From Sphingomonas sp. R-74633 (GTDB taxonomy: Bacteria > Pseudomonadota > Alphaproteobacteria > Sphingomonadales > Sphingomonadaceae), in the NCBI RefSeq assembly GCF_013416555.1, contig NZ_JACCFG010000003.1, forward strand, positions 558,001 through 622,000: a stretch of 64,000 bases of DNA, given 5' to 3'. The position numbers and the translations under genes were made by a program. Below the pieces are notes generated by a model. That model saw only the letters and a program-made list of their open reading frames with translations, was not told the DNA's origin and did not search any database. This document shows, in pieces, positions 41,497 to 51,047 of this stretch; position 1 is the first letter of the stretch; the number at the start of each line of letters is the position of its first letter.

Positions 41497-42084
41497 CTAC
41501 CTCCTGAGCAGGAACACCGCATGTTCGGCGAACAGATTCGCCATCGCCGACCCACAATGCTGGTCGCCCGACAGGAACCAGCTGCCCTCGATCATGATCC
41601 CCCGCTCGGCCACCAGCGCGCGGAAATCGTCGATCGTGACATGGTGGATATTGGGCGTGGCGTACCAGGCGATCGGCAGCAGCCGCGTCACCGGCATCCG
41701 CCCGCCGAACAGCAGCGAGGCCCGGACCCGCCAATGCGCGAAGTTGGGGAAGGAGACGAAGGCGTGCTTGCCGATGCGCAGCAGGTTCTCGAGCACCATA
41801 TCGGGGCGGCGGGTGGTCTGCAGCGTCTGGCTCAGGATGGCATAGTCGAAGCTGCCATCGGGATAGTCGGACAGGTCGGTATCGGCATCGCCCTGCACCA
41901 CCGAAAGCCCGCGACCTACGGCGGCCGCCACATCGCCCGCGTCGAGCTCAAGCCCGCGCGCGTCGACCTGGCGGGTGTCGCGCAGCGCCGCCATCAGCGC
42001 GCCGTCGCCGCAGCCGACATCGAGCACCCGGCTGCCCGCCGCCACGTTCGCCGCGATGATCGCAAGGTCGGGGCGGAGACTCAT
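41497..42084 (-). CDS. metW: Methionine biosynthesis protein MetW
   Basis: A 195-residue SAM-methyltransferase-like protein that assists MetX in homoserine acylation in many Proteobacteria. It shows RVLDVGCGDGALMAAL (SAM-binding motif I), GLELDAGDVAAAV, SFDYAILSQTLQTTRRPD and FVSFPNFAHWRVR, which are typical of MetW. Its start overlaps the stop of the GNAT gene by four bases. Confidence 0.93.
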   Translation of the reverse strand: MSLRPDLAIIAANVAAGSRVLDVGCGDGALMAALRDTRQVDARGLELDAGDVAAAVGRGLSVVQGDADTDLSDYPDGSFDYAILSQTLQTTRRPDMVLENLLRIGKHAFVSFPNFAHWRVRASLLFGGRMPVTRLLPIAWYATPNIHHVTIDDFRALVAERGIMIEGSWFLSGDQHCGSAMANLFAEHAVFLLRR

Positions 42085-42518
42085 CGCGTGTAGAGGTCCA
42101 CATCGTGCCGCTCCATGCAGCGCTCCGGATGCGGGATCGGTGCCCAGCCGAGCTTGGCGTAGAGCGGCTGCATGTCGCGGGTGAACAGCAGCCAGCGCCG
42201 CAGGCCCGTCAGCTCAGGATGCGCCTGCACCGCTTCGAGCATCTGCATCGCCACGCCCTTGCCGCGATGGGCGGGCAGCACGAACACATCGGCCAGATAG
42301 GCGAAGGTCGCATGATCGGTGATTAGACGGGCAAAGCCGACTTGTTCGTCCTGGCCTGCTTCGTCCTTGGCGAACACGGCGGCACAGAAGCTGTGCTTGA
42401 TCGAGGCCTCGACGATGTGCCGGGGAATGCCCTTGGCCCAATAGGAGCCGCTCAGGAACGCATGGATCAGGTCGAGGTCGAGCTCGGCCTTGTCGAGCGA
42501 GATGCGATAGTCGTTCAT
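42081..42518 (-). CDS. GNAT family N-acetyltransferase
   Basis: A 145-residue acetyltransferase with the GNAT core [21 protein letters not shown] and the acetyl-CoA loop [13 protein letters not shown]. The target is unknown. It is inserted between metX and metW, which are adjacent in most Proteobacteria, and overlaps both by four bases (ATGA), so the three are read as one unit; this suggests a link to methionine or homoserine metabolism or simple hitch-hiking. Confidence 0.88.
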   Translation of the reverse strand: MNDYRISLDKAELDLDLIHAFLSGSYWAKGIPRHIVEASIKHSFCAAVFAKDEAGQDEQVGFARLITDHATFAYLADVFVLPAHRGKGVAMQMLEAVQAHPELTGLRRWLLFTRDMQPLYAKLGWAPIPHPERCMERHDVDLYTR

Positions 42519-43636
42519 GGCTTGCCCGCCTCGAGGAAGCCGCCCAGCACCCGGTCGAGCTCAGGGCTCTCCAGCAGGAAGGCATCATGGCCGAAGGGCG
42601 ATTTCAGCTCGACGAAGCTCGCCCGCGCGCCGGCAGCGTTGAGTGCATGGACAATCGTGCGCGATTCGGCGGTCGGGTAGAGCCAGTCGGTGTCGAAGCT
42701 CACCAGGCAGAAGCGCGTGTCGGCGCCCTTGAAGGCATCGGCGAGCAGCCCGCCATGCTCCTCGGCCAGGTCGAAATAGTCGAGCGCCCGGGTGATGTAG
42801 AGATAGGAGTTGGCGTCGAACCGGTCGACGAACGCCAGTCCCTGGTGGCGCAGATAGCTCTCGACCTGGAAGTCCGCGTCGAAGCCGAAGGTCTTGGTCT
42901 CGCGGCTCTGCAGCTTGCGCCCGAACTTGGCGGTGAGGCCTGCTTCGGAAAGATAGGTGATGTGCGCCGCCATCCGCGCGACTGCCAGCCCGGCAACGGG
43001 CGGATCGTTGGACTCATAATAATCGCCGCCGCGCCACTTCGGGTCGGCCATCACGGCTTGGCGGCCGACTTCGTGGAAGGCGATGTTCTGCGCCGAGTGC
43101 CGCGCAGCGCTGGCGATGACGACGGCCGAGGCGACGCGATCCGGGAAGGTCGCTGCCCAGCTCAGTGCCTGCATCCCGCCCATCGACCCGCCGACGACGG
43201 CGAAGAGCTTCTCCACCCCGAGATGGTCGAGCAGCATCGCCTGCGCGCGGACCATGTCGCGGATGGTGATCACCGGGAAGCTCATGCCCCAGGGCTTGCT
43301 CGTCGCTGGATTGATCGTCGCCGGGCCGGAGGAGCCAAGGCATGAGCCCAGTACGTTTGAGCAGATTACGAAATAACGGTCGGTATCGATCGGCTTGCCC
43401 GGCCCGACCATCCGCGCCCACCAGCCGGGCTTGCCGGTGCGCGGGTGGCTGGAGGCGACATGCTGATCGCCGGTCAGCGCGTGGCAGACCAGGATCGCAT
43501 TGCCGCCATCGGGGGCGAGCGTGCCGTATGTCTCATAACCGATATCGACCGGCGACAGCAGCACGCCGCCGTCGAGGCGCAGCGGCCCCGGCAGCGTCAC
43601 CGAGCGGCCAGTGCCAAAGCGCGGATCGACGGACAT
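42515..43636 (-). CDS. metX: Homoserine O-acyltransferase MetX
   Basis: Acylates homoserine for methionine synthesis. The 373-residue alpha/beta hydrolase has [13 protein letters not shown], the nucleophile Ser151 in [11 protein letters not shown], and the remaining catalytic residues in [10 protein letters not shown] and [13 protein letters not shown] 43636 is supported by the family start ([20 protein letters not shown]); a longer frame to 44242 is antisense-like extension. Acetyl versus succinyl specificity cannot be decided by eye. The gap before it is only 32 bases. Confidence 0.93.
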   Translation of the reverse strand: MSVDPRFGTGRSVTLPGPLRLDGGVLLSPVDIGYETYGTLAPDGGNAILVCHALTGDQHVASSHPRTGKPGWWARMVGPGKPIDTDRYFVICSNVLGSCLGSSGPATINPATSKPWGMSFPVITIRDMVRAQAMLLDHLGVEKLFAVVGGSMGGMQALSWAATFPDRVASAVVIASAARHSAQNIAFHEVGRQAVMADPKWRGGDYYESNDPPVAGLAVARMAAHITYLSEAGLTAKFGRKLQSRETKTFGFDADFQVESYLRHQGLAFVDRFDANSYLYITRALDYFDLAEEHGGLLADAFKGADTRFCLVSFDTDWLYPTAESRTIVHALNAAGARASFVELKSPFGHDAFLLESPELDRVLGGFLEAGKP

Positions 43637-43668
43637 TCCCCGGTCGTTAGGGGCCTGCGCCCGCCGGT

Positions 43669-45216
43669 TCAAGCGACCTTGGCGTCGATCCGCTTGCCGA
43701 GGATCCCCGCTGCGGCCATCCGCCCGGTCTGCGCCGCGCCATTCATATAGCCCGGGAAGGCATCGGAGAGATGCTCGCCGGCGAACCAGACCCGCCCGGC
43801 ATGCGGCGTTTGATTGCCGCCTTCGTCCTCGACGCAAAGCAGCTTCGAGAAGCGGGTGAGCTGGCCGGGGGCGTAGTTGCAATAGGCACCGAGGGTCAGC
43901 GCCTGGGCGTGCCAGTTGGTGCGGGTGAAAGGGCCGGTCGCCGCCTCGATCAGCCCGGGGATTGCCGGTGCGGCGCTGGCGGCGAAGCGCCTGGCCAGTT
44001 CCGACGGCGCCTCGCTCTCGGCGCGGAGCACTTCGTCGCCACCCAGGAACCAGGTCCAGACAGGCGAGATCCCTTCCTTGCGGTGGACGCTGCCATCCCA
44101 GCCAAGTGCCCAGCCGGCATCGGCATCGGTCTGCCACAGCTCGCCGCCGACCCCCATCGGCTGGCGCCACGGCGTCGCATTGGTGCCCGACTGGACTTTC
44201 TCGTTGAAGCCCAGCTCCATCACCTGGATGAAGGCGCGCCATTCGGCGGGGAGCGGCACGCGGAAGTCTATCTGGCGGGTGAGCGGCGCGGGAACCGCGA
44301 CGATCAGCGTGTCCGCCGTCTCGACCGAACCGTCGAGGAAATGAAGCTTCAGCCCCGATTCAACCCGGAGCAGGCGCCTGCCCGTCGCGATCCGGTCCGA
44401 ATAATGGGCGGTCATCGCCTCGACCAAAGCCGAGCTGCCGCCCTCGATCACATAGCGCTCATCGGCGCCGCCCAGCACTTCGGCGCGCTCGCCTTCCACT
44501 GTCGGCAGGTTGAAGATCAGCTCGATCGCCGAGGCGCGCTTCGGCTCGACGCCATATTCGGTGCGGCTGGTCGCCTCGAGCAATTGCCGCAGCCAGGGCT
44601 CGCGAATCAGCCGGGCATGCTTGTCGAGATAATCGTGGATCGACATGCGATCGAGATCGGGCGCCACCCGCGCCTGATCCTTGTCGAGCCGGTCAGCGTC
44701 CTTGCCGATCTGCGCGGCGATCGGACGCAGCGCCTCGGCAAGCTCATCGTCGGTGATCAGCCGGCCATTCGCTAGGATCAGCGTGTCGTGCGGCTCGGCC
44801 TTGCGGTCGATCAGCGGGAGGTCGAAGCGCTTCAGCAGCGCGTGCATGTCATAATGGTCGGTGTTGACCAGCTGGCCGCCCACTTCGAACGTCCAGTCGC
44901 CCGATTTGTGGGTGTACATCCGCCCGCCGGTGCGATTGCGCCCCTCGTAGAGGAACGCGTCGACGCCCGCTTCCCGCAGGTGATGCAGCGCGGTCAGGCC
45001 GGCAATGCCGCCGCCGATGATCGCGACGCGACCCGATGGTCGGGCCATGGCGGGGCGGGGCAGGGCGCCCGCGAGCGGTGCCGCCGCCATTGCCTTGAGC
45101 ACGCCGCGCCGCGTGGCGCCGCTCGTGCCCTTGACCGGCTGCGCCTCACCCGCCGCTTCCAGATTACGTCGTCGCGCCGCTTCCAGTGCGCGCCAGACGA
45201 TCCCGTTTCCCCGCAT
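43669..45216 (-). CDS. Flavin-dependent amine oxidase with Tat signal
   Basis: A 515-residue FAD enzyme of the monoamine oxidase group. After a long N-terminal stretch comes a twin-arginine-type signal ([19 protein letters not shown]), then the FAD-binding [25 protein letters not shown], and the C-terminal [21 protein letters not shown]. It is probably exported folded to the periplasm and oxidises an amine of unknown identity. ATG 45216 has GGAGGGG upstream. It is divergent from hisC. Confidence 0.88.
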   Translation of the reverse strand: MRGNGIVWRALEAARRRNLEAAGEAQPVKGTSGATRRGVLKAMAAAPLAGALPRPAMARPSGRVAIIGGGIAGLTALHHLREAGVDAFLYEGRNRTGGRMYTHKSGDWTFEVGGQLVNTDHYDMHALLKRFDLPLIDRKAEPHDTLILANGRLITDDELAEALRPIAAQIGKDADRLDKDQARVAPDLDRMSIHDYLDKHARLIREPWLRQLLEATSRTEYGVEPKRASAIELIFNLPTVEGERAEVLGGADERYVIEGGSSALVEAMTAHYSDRIATGRRLLRVESGLKLHFLDGSVETADTLIVAVPAPLTRQIDFRVPLPAEWRAFIQVMELGFNEKVQSGTNATPWRQPMGVGGELWQTDADAGWALGWDGSVHRKEGISPVWTWFLGGDEVLRAESEAPSELARRFAASAAPAIPGLIEAATGPFTRTNWHAQALTLGAYCNYAPGQLTRFSKLLCVEDEGGNQTPHAGRVWFAGEHLSDAFPGYMNGAAQTGRMAAAGILGKRIDAKVA

Positions 45217-45301
45217 TGCCCCTCCTCGGCCTTCGCTTAACCATGAAGCCCTAGTGGCTGACCCTTGCCATCCGGTAACCATTCCGCCAAGCCGCGCGGC
45301 C

Positions 45302-46399
45302 ATGACCGCACCTATTCCCAAGCCCTGGATCATGGAAATCGCCCCCTATGTGCCGGGGCGCTCCACTACCGATGACGGCCGCAAGGTGACCAAGCTCTCG
45401 TCCAACGAGAATCCGCTCGGCACTTCGCCCAAGGCCCGCGAGGCATTTTTGACCGCCGCGACCAGCCTTGAGCGCTATCCGGACGCCAGCGCCGTCGAGC
45501 TGCGCGACACGATCGCCGCCAAATACGGCCTCGATCCTGCGCGGATCATCTATGGCAACGGCTCGGACGAGGTCCTCCACCTCGCCGCCGGCGCGTTCGC
45601 CGGTCCGGGCGACGAGATCATCTACGTCCATTACGGCTTCACCGTGTACCCGATCGCCACCCGGCGCGTCGGCGCGATCCCGGTGGTCGCGCCCGATAAG
45701 GATTACGCGACCGACGTCGATGCGATTCTTGCCTCGGTGACCGACAAGACCAAGATCGTCTTCGTCGCCAACCCCAACAATCCGACCGGCACCTATGCGC
45801 CGCGCGCGGAGATCTTGCGCCTCCACGCCGGACTCCGCAGCGATATCCTGCTCGTCCTCGACCACGCCTATGCCGAGTATATTGAAGGCGACGACGATGA
45901 CGGCGGCATGGAGCTGGCCCGTACCGCGCCGAACGTGCTGGTGACGCGCACCTTCTCCAAGATGTACGGCCTCGCCGCCGAGCGGATCGGCTGGGGCTAT
46001 GCCTCGGCGCCGATCATCGAGGCGATGCACCGCATCCGCCTGCCTTTCTCGATCACCATCGCGGGCACTGCGGCGGCCGTCGCGGCGCTGGGCGATGAGG
46101 ACTTCGTCGCACACACCAAGGCGCACAACGCCAAGTGGCGCCGCTGGTTTGCCGACGAGATCGCCAAGCTGGGCAACAAGGGCCTGCGCGCCGTGCCGAG
46201 CCAGGCGAATTTCGTGCTGGTGCTGTTCGAGGGCCAGCTCACCGCCGAGGCGGCATACAAGGGCCTGATGGACGCCGGCTATATCGTCCGCTGGCTGCCC
46301 GGCCAAGGGCTGCCGCACGGCCTGCGCATCACCATCGGCACCGAGGAAGAGACGCGCGGCGTGATGGCGTCGCTCCGCAAGATGGCGGGCGAGGACTGA
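45302..46399 (+). CDS. hisC: Histidinol-phosphate aminotransferase
   Basis: PLP aminotransferase of 365 residues, used for histidine synthesis and in many Alphaproteobacteria also for phenylalanine and tyrosine. It has [13 protein letters not shown], the PLP lysine Lys220 in [26 protein letters not shown] and RITIGTEEE. Its direct coupling to tyrA (stop and start share one base, TGATG) argues that it serves aromatic amino acid synthesis here. ATG 45302. Confidence 0.93.
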   Translation: MTAPIPKPWIMEIAPYVPGRSTTDDGRKVTKLSSNENPLGTSPKAREAFLTAATSLERYPDASAVELRDTIAAKYGLDPARIIYGNGSDEVLHLAAGAFAGPGDEIIYVHYGFTVYPIATRRVGAIPVVAPDKDYATDVDAILASVTDKTKIVFVANPNNPTGTYAPRAEILRLHAGLRSDILLVLDHAYAEYIEGDDDDGGMELARTAPNVLVTRTFSKMYGLAAERIGWGYASAPIIEAMHRIRLPFSITIAGTAAAVAALGDEDFVAHTKAHNAKWRRWFADEIAKLGNKGLRAVPSQANFVLVLFEGQLTAEAAYKGLMDAGYIVRWLPGQGLPHGLRITIGTEEETRGVMASLRKMAGED

Positions 46400-47307
46400 T
46401 GCTGCCCTTCGCGCGCGTCACCGTCATCGGGCTGGGCCTGATCGGCTCATCGATCGCGCGCGCGGTGCAGCAGCACATGCCGACCGTGCGGGTGACCGGC
46501 TATGACGCCGATCCGACCGTGCGCGAGACTGCCGTGCGCATCCAGTTGTGCGACGATATCGCGGACACCGCCGGCACCGCGGTGATCGATGCCGACTTCG
46601 TCATCCTTTGCGTCCCCGTCGGCGCGATGGGCGCGGTGGCGGCGGATATCGCCGCGGATCTGCCTGCCGACGCGATCGTCAGCGATGTGGGTTCGTGCAA
46701 GGCGAGCGTGGTCGAGGCGGTGCACGCAGCGTTGCCCGACGCCGTCTTCGTCCCCGCTCACCCGGTTGCGGGCACCGAGAATAGCGGACCCGAGGCGGGC
46801 TTTGCGACGCTGTTCCACGGCCGCTGGTGCATCGTCACGCCGGTGGAGGGCACTGCCCCGTTCGCCGTCGAGCGCGTCCTCGAATTCTGGCGCCGCCTGG
46901 GCGCCGAAGTCGAGACGATGGCCCCCGATCACCACGACCGCGTCCTCGCCGTTACCAGCCATTTGCCGCATCTGATCGCCTATACGATTGTCGGCACCGC
47001 ATCGGACATGGAGGAAGTCACTCAGTCCGAAGTCATCAAATATTCGGCCGGCGGCTTTCGCGACTTCACGCGCATCGCCGCGTCGGACCCGACGATGTGG
47101 CGCGACGTGTTCCTGGCGAACAAGGAAGCGGTGCTCGACATGCTCCAGCGCTTCTCCGAGGATCTCACCGCGCTCCAGCGCGCGATCCGCTGGGGCAAGG
47201 GCGACGAGCTGTTCGAACTGTTCAGCCGCACCCGCACGATCCGCCGCTCGATCATCGAGCAGGGCCAGGACGACGCCGCGCCCGATTTCGGGCGCTCGCA
47301 CGACTAG
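46399..47307 (+). CDS. tyrA: Prephenate/arogenate dehydrogenase
   Basis: Oxidises prephenate or arogenate for tyrosine synthesis. The 302-residue protein has an N-terminal NAD(P) fold (VTVIGLGLIGSSIARAV) and the catalytic segment HPVAGTENSGPEAG, then HLPHLIAYTIV and FRDFTRIAASDPTMWRDV. It has no fused chorismate mutase or ACT domain. Coupled to hisC upstream; its stop shares CTAG with convergent plsC. Confidence 0.94.
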   Translation: MLPFARVTVIGLGLIGSSIARAVQQHMPTVRVTGYDADPTVRETAVRIQLCDDIADTAGTAVIDADFVILCVPVGAMGAVAADIAADLPADAIVSDVGSCKASVVEAVHAALPDAVFVPAHPVAGTENSGPEAGFATLFHGRWCIVTPVEGTAPFAVERVLEFWRRLGAEVETMAPDHHDRVLAVTSHLPHLIAYTIVGTASDMEEVTQSEVIKYSAGGFRDFTRIAASDPTMWRDVFLANKEAVLDMLQRFSEDLTALQRAIRWGKGDELFELFSRTRTIRRSIIEQGQDDAAPDFGRSHD

Positions 47308-47987
47308 GCGTTCAGGTCATTGATTCCCGCATGGACCCGGGCCTCGATTTCGGCGCGGGGCAGGCCGGGCGGGATCGGCTCGAGGAAGCGGAAGGTGATT
47401 ACACCCCGCTTCTTGATCCCGTGCTTGGGCCAGACATGGCCGCTCCTCACGGCGATCGGCACCACCGGCAGGTTGAGCATGCGGTAGAGCCCGGCAAAGC
47501 CCGAGCGCAGCTCCGGCGCTTCGCCGGGCTTCACCCGCGTTCCCTCGGGGAAGATCAGCACCGATCGGCCCTCGGCCAGCGCCGCCTTCGCGTCCTTCAT
47601 CATCGAACGCAGCGCCGCGGCATTGGCCGTACGGTCGGCGATGATGACGCCATAGCGCCTGGCGGCCCAGCCCCAGAGCGGGATCCGCGCCAGCTCGCGC
47701 TTCATCACCGTGGCGGGCGAGCCGAGCAGCCGGCTCAACTCCATCGCTTCGAAGATCGCTTCATGCTTGCCGGCGAACAGCACCGGCCCCTTGGGAATCT
47801 CGCCCTCGATCCGCACGCGGATCCCCATGATCCAGCGCGCCAGCCAGGTCATCGTCCCCACCCAGGCCATCGCATAAGTCCGGAGCGAATCGCCGCCAAG
47901 CAGCGCGACCAGCGGGACAAGCGCTACCAGCACCACCGACAGGCCATAGAAGACGATCGTGAAGAGGATCGTACGCAGCAGGTTCAT
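47304..47987 (-). CDS. plsC: 1-acyl-sn-glycerol-3-phosphate acyltransferase
   Basis: Makes phosphatidic acid. The 227-residue membrane-associated enzyme has two N-terminal hydrophobic segments, the catalytic block GKHEAIFEAME (His75 with Glu80 where the usual HX4D has Asp) and FPEGTR at 146-151. The HX4E form occurs in other proteobacterial PlsC proteins, so activity is likely. Its start shares one base with the ydcF stop. Confidence 0.9.
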   Translation of the reverse strand: MNLLRTILFTIVFYGLSVVLVALVPLVALLGGDSLRTYAMAWVGTMTWLARWIMGIRVRIEGEIPKGPVLFAGKHEAIFEAMELSRLLGSPATVMKRELARIPLWGWAARRYGVIIADRTANAAALRSMMKDAKAALAEGRSVLIFPEGTRVKPGEAPELRSGFAGLYRMLNLPVVPIAVRSGHVWPKHGIKKRGVITFRFLEPIPPGLPRAEIEARVHAGINDLNA

Positions 47988-48517
47988 CAGTTCGCGCCGA
48001 GCAGCAGTGCGATTCGCCGCACCAGATATTTGTGATATTCGCGGAACAGCATCGCGAAGCCGGGCTGGCTGCGCACCGGGTCACCGACCACTTCGACGCC
48101 GTTCAGCGTGTGCGCCAACTCCATCCGGGCGCGGGGCATGTGCCAGTCGGAGGTCACCAGGCGCACCGTCTTATACTTGTGCTCCCGTACCCACTCCGCC
48201 GTCTCCTCGGCGTTGGAACGCGTATCGACCGCCTGCCAGCCAAGATCGACGCAGCAGCGCATCAGCTTGCGGTCGATCTTGTATTCCGCTGCAAACTCGC
48301 CGGGGCGCACGTCCGGGTCGACGCCGCTGACCAGCATGCGCTGGGCGTCGCCGGCGCGCAGCACTTCGAGCCCGCGGTCGATCCGCTTCGGGCCGCCGGT
48401 CAGCACCACGATCGCATCGGTCTTGCGACCCTCGAGCGGCTTGCCGAGCGACAGCATGAACGCGGCGAAGCCCAGCAGCCAGGCGATCACCACCAAGGCA
48501 ATCAGGCGCAGGATCAC
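47987..48517 (-). CDS. YdcF family (DUF218/SanA-like) membrane protein
   Basis: A 176-residue protein with one N-terminal membrane helix (LIALVVIAWLLGFAAFML) and a DUF218 domain: TDAIVVLTGGPKRIDRG, RMLVSGVDPDVRPGE, DTRSNAEETAEW, and VTSDWHMPRARMEL. DUF218 proteins act at the envelope, with suggested roles in peptidoglycan or vancomycin sensitivity. GTG 48517 overlaps the ftsX stop (GTGA), the only start consistent with the family. Confidence 0.88.
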   Translation of the reverse strand: MILRLIALVVIAWLLGFAAFMLSLGKPLEGRKTDAIVVLTGGPKRIDRGLEVLRAGDAQRMLVSGVDPDVRPGEFAAEYKIDRKLMRCCVDLGWQAVDTRSNAEETAEWVREHKYKTVRLVTSDWHMPRARMELAHTLNGVEVVGDPVRSQPGFAMLFREYHKYLVRRIALLLGAN

Positions 48518-49398
48518 AGCGTACGGCCGAGCGCGCGCAGCACGGTGTTGCGCGCCGCAAAGGTGGCGAGCAGCGCGAAGCCAAGCGGCAGCAGCAGGAG
48601 CAGGAACCAGTCGCGCTGCTGCAGCGCCACGCCGCTCAGCATCTCCGAGCCGACCAGCGCCATGCGGGATTGCAGGAACCATACGAGCCCCAGCGCGGCC
48701 CCGGTGCCAAGCAGGCCGCCTAGCAGCGTGTCGAACGCGATCCGCCGCTGGAACAGGCGGGCAATCTGGACATCGGTGGAGCCGAGCATGTGGAGCACAT
48801 CGATGGTGTCGCGGTGCGTGTCCAGCCCCGAACGCGCGGCGAGCAGCACCACGGCGGCGGTCGCGGTGGCGATCAGCAGCATCAGCCCCACCGCGAGCCA
48901 GCTCATCGTGGTCATGAAGCTGCGCACCGGCGACAGCCACTGCGCATGCCGGTCGATCCGCGCGCCGGGCACGATCTCGCGCGCGGCCCGCTCGACCGCG
49001 CTGGTATTCCCTCCGCGCGTCTCGACGTCGATCATCGCGGGCATCGGCAGGTCGGGATCGAGCCCGGTATCGCCCAGCCAGGGCTTGAGCAGTTCGGCCA
49101 GCCGCTGGCGGTCGACTTCCTGCGCGCGCACTACCCCGGGCAGCTTGGAGACGGCGATGCGGATATCCCGCGCCTCGCCGTCACGTACCGTGGCATTGGG
49201 TTCAACGATCTGGATGGTCAGCCGTCCGGCGAGCTGGCGGTCGAGTTGCGCGGTCGCGGCGAACATGCCGAGGCCCAGCGCGCCGGCGAGCACGGTGAGG
49301 AACAGCATGATCGCCATGATCCAGGTCATGGCGCGTGTCCGCCGGCTCTCGTCGAGCAGGCGCCGGTCGGGTGCATTGGGGTTGAGGCTCAGCTTCAC
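48514..49398 (-). CDS. ftsX: Cell division protein FtsX
   Basis: A 294-residue membrane partner of FtsE, which together regulate peptidoglycan hydrolases at the septum. It has one N-terminal helix (MTWIMAIMLFLTVLAGALGLG), an extracytoplasmic domain to about 165, and three further helices (SWLAVGLMLLIATATAAVVLL, GGLLGTGAALGLVWFL, LLLLLPLGFALLATF), the FtsX topology. Its start overlaps the ftsE stop by four bases. Confidence 0.92.
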   Translation of the reverse strand: MKLSLNPNAPDRRLLDESRRTRAMTWIMAIMLFLTVLAGALGLGMFAATAQLDRQLAGRLTIQIVEPNATVRDGEARDIRIAVSKLPGVVRAQEVDRQRLAELLKPWLGDTGLDPDLPMPAMIDVETRGGNTSAVERAAREIVPGARIDRHAQWLSPVRSFMTTMSWLAVGLMLLIATATAAVVLLAARSGLDTHRDTIDVLHMLGSTDVQIARLFQRRIAFDTLLGGLLGTGAALGLVWFLQSRMALVGSEMLSGVALQQRDWFLLLLLPLGFALLATFAARNTVLRALGRTL

Positions 49399-50099
49399 TG
49401 CGCGCCTCGCGGCGGGTTGCGCAGCGCGCCGGTGGGATCGTTGAGCCGGCCCTTCTCGAGCCGCATCATGTGCGCGTTGGGGATGCGGTTGAGCAGATGG
49501 AAGTCGTGCGTCGCCACCACCACGGTGGTGCCGAGGCGATTGAGGCTGTCGAACAGATGGAGCAGCCGCTCGGCCATGTCGGGATCGACATTGCCGGTGG
49601 GTTCGTCGGCGACGAGCAGTTCGGGCCGGGCGATCACCGCACGGGCGATCGCGATGCGCTGCTGCTCGCCGCCCGAAAGCGTCGGCGGCTTGGCGCGGCC
49701 GCGATCGGTGAGCCCGACCCAGGCGAGCATCTCGCGCACCGGCGCCTCGATATCGCTCTCCGACACGCCGGCGACGCGCAGGGGCAGGGCGATATTGTCA
49801 TAGGCGGAAAGATGCGGGACCAGCCGGAAGTCCTGGAAGACCACGCCGATGCGGCGGCGGAAGCCGGGCAGGCGGGCGCGGGGCAGGGCGCCCGCATCCT
49901 CGCCGAACAGCCGCACCGTGCCGCGGCTCGGCCGCTGGGCAAGGTAGAGCAGCTTGAGGAGTGACGTCTTGCCTGCGCCCGAGGGGCCGGTGAGGAAATA
50001 GAAGCTGCCGGTGTTCAGCGAGAAGCTGACATCCGAGAGAGTCTCGTCGCCCGAACCATAGCGCAGGCCGACATTCTCGAATTGAACGATGCTGGCCAT
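49395..50099 (-). CDS. ftsE: Cell division ATP-binding protein FtsE
   Basis: A 234-residue ABC ATPase. Walker A is TGPSGAGKTS, the signature is LSGGEQQR, and Walker B is LLVADEPTGNVD, followed by the switch histidine in ATHDFHLLNR. ATG 50099 (MASIVQFENVGLRYG) is used; the in-frame extension to 50159 is unlikely. First of the coupled run ftsE-ftsX-ydcF-plsC. Confidence 0.95.
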   Translation of the reverse strand: MASIVQFENVGLRYGSGDETLSDVSFSLNTGSFYFLTGPSGAGKTSLLKLLYLAQRPSRGTVRLFGEDAGALPRARLPGFRRRIGVVFQDFRLVPHLSAYDNIALPLRVAGVSESDIEAPVREMLAWVGLTDRGRAKPPTLSGGEQQRIAIARAVIARPELLVADEPTGNVDPDMAERLLHLFDSLNRLGTTVVVATHDFHLLNRIPNAHMMRLEKGRLNDPTGALRNPPRGAQ

Positions 50100-50300
50100 C
50101 TGGCTCCCGGCGCTTCCCCTGTGCCAGCCATCGCACAGGGATTTGACGGGCTCAAGCACGGTGCTTGCCGCTGTGTCCCGATCGACACCATTGCCGAAGA
50201 AGCTGGGGATACAGGCGATGGGGACTCTTGTTCGCGCGAATCGATGGGTCTAGAATCGTGACAATCGGGCGACAGGGCGCCTGGTGGCGTGAGACGCGTA

Positions 50301-51041
50301 ATGATCCTCGAATGCAGCCAGTGCCGTACACGCTATCTGGTGCCCGACAGCGCCATCGGCGCCGATGGGCGCACGGTGCGCTGCGCGAGCTGCAAGCATA
50401 GCTGGTTCCAGGCTCCCGTTGCCGCGCTCGACCTGACGACGCGTGCCTCGGTGAGCGACGGCCCGGTCACCGCTCCGCACCGGCGCGAGGCGGAGGCGCC
50501 CAGGCCGCGCGTGTTCGACGATGCCTCGATCACCGCAGCCGCAGCGGCCGGGGCGGGTCCTTCGCCGGACTACGATCCCTTTGCGACCCAGCCGCCGTTC
50601 AAGCCGCGACGGAATCCGGCCCGGCGCTGGACTGCCGCGGCGTTCGTCGCCGGCTTCTCGATGTTGCTCGGTACCGGCGCGATTCTCTATTCGGGCGCGC
50701 CCGGCCTTGCCGCGCAGCTCGGCCTGGGCCTCGGCGCCGAAGTCGATACGCCGCTGCTGTTCACCGACAAGAATGTCGAACTGAAGCCGCAGACCAATGG
50801 CAGCGAGCTGTTCATCATCTCGGGCAAGGTCGCCAACCCGACGGCCGACAAGCAGCATGTGCCCGACATCCGCATCGAGCTGAAGGACGAGCAGGATCGG
50901 CTGGTCTATAGCTGGCGGGTCACGCCGCAGGTCCGCGAGCTCGGCCCCAAGCAGACGATCGAGTTCAATTCGGCGCAGCTCGATCCGCCGCGCAGTGCGC
51001 GTTCGGCGCGGCTGACCTTCGCGACTGAAATCGGCGGCTGA
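50301..51041 (+). CDS. Zinc-ribbon membrane protein with DUF3426-like domain
   Basis: A 246-residue protein. Residues 1-37 form an MJ0042-type zinc ribbon (CSQCRTRYLVP, then CASCKHSWF), followed by a flexible linker, a single membrane helix near residue 117 (TAAAFVAGFSMLLGTGAILY), and a C-terminal beta domain (FIISGKVANPTADKQHVPDI) resembling DUF3426. The role is unknown; family members often lie near division genes. ATG 50301, divergent from ftsE over 201 bases in which no gene is seen. Confidence 0.85.
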   Translation: MILECSQCRTRYLVPDSAIGADGRTVRCASCKHSWFQAPVAALDLTTRASVSDGPVTAPHRREAEAPRPRVFDDASITAAAAAGAGPSPDYDPFATQPPFKPRRNPARRWTAAAFVAGFSMLLGTGAILYSGAPGLAAQLGLGLGAEVDTPLLFTDKNVELKPQTNGSELFIISGKVANPTADKQHVPDIRIELKDEQDRLVYSWRVTPQVRELGPKQTIEFNSAQLDPPRSARSARLTFATEIGG

Positions 51042-51047
51042 CCGCCG

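Noticed and set aside
43626..43680. SAM-II-like riboswitch before metX
   Set aside because: SAM-II elements often precede metX in Alphaproteobacteria, and a GGTCG/CGACC pairing exists here, but the gap is only 32 bases and the conserved core and pseudoknot arms could not be found.
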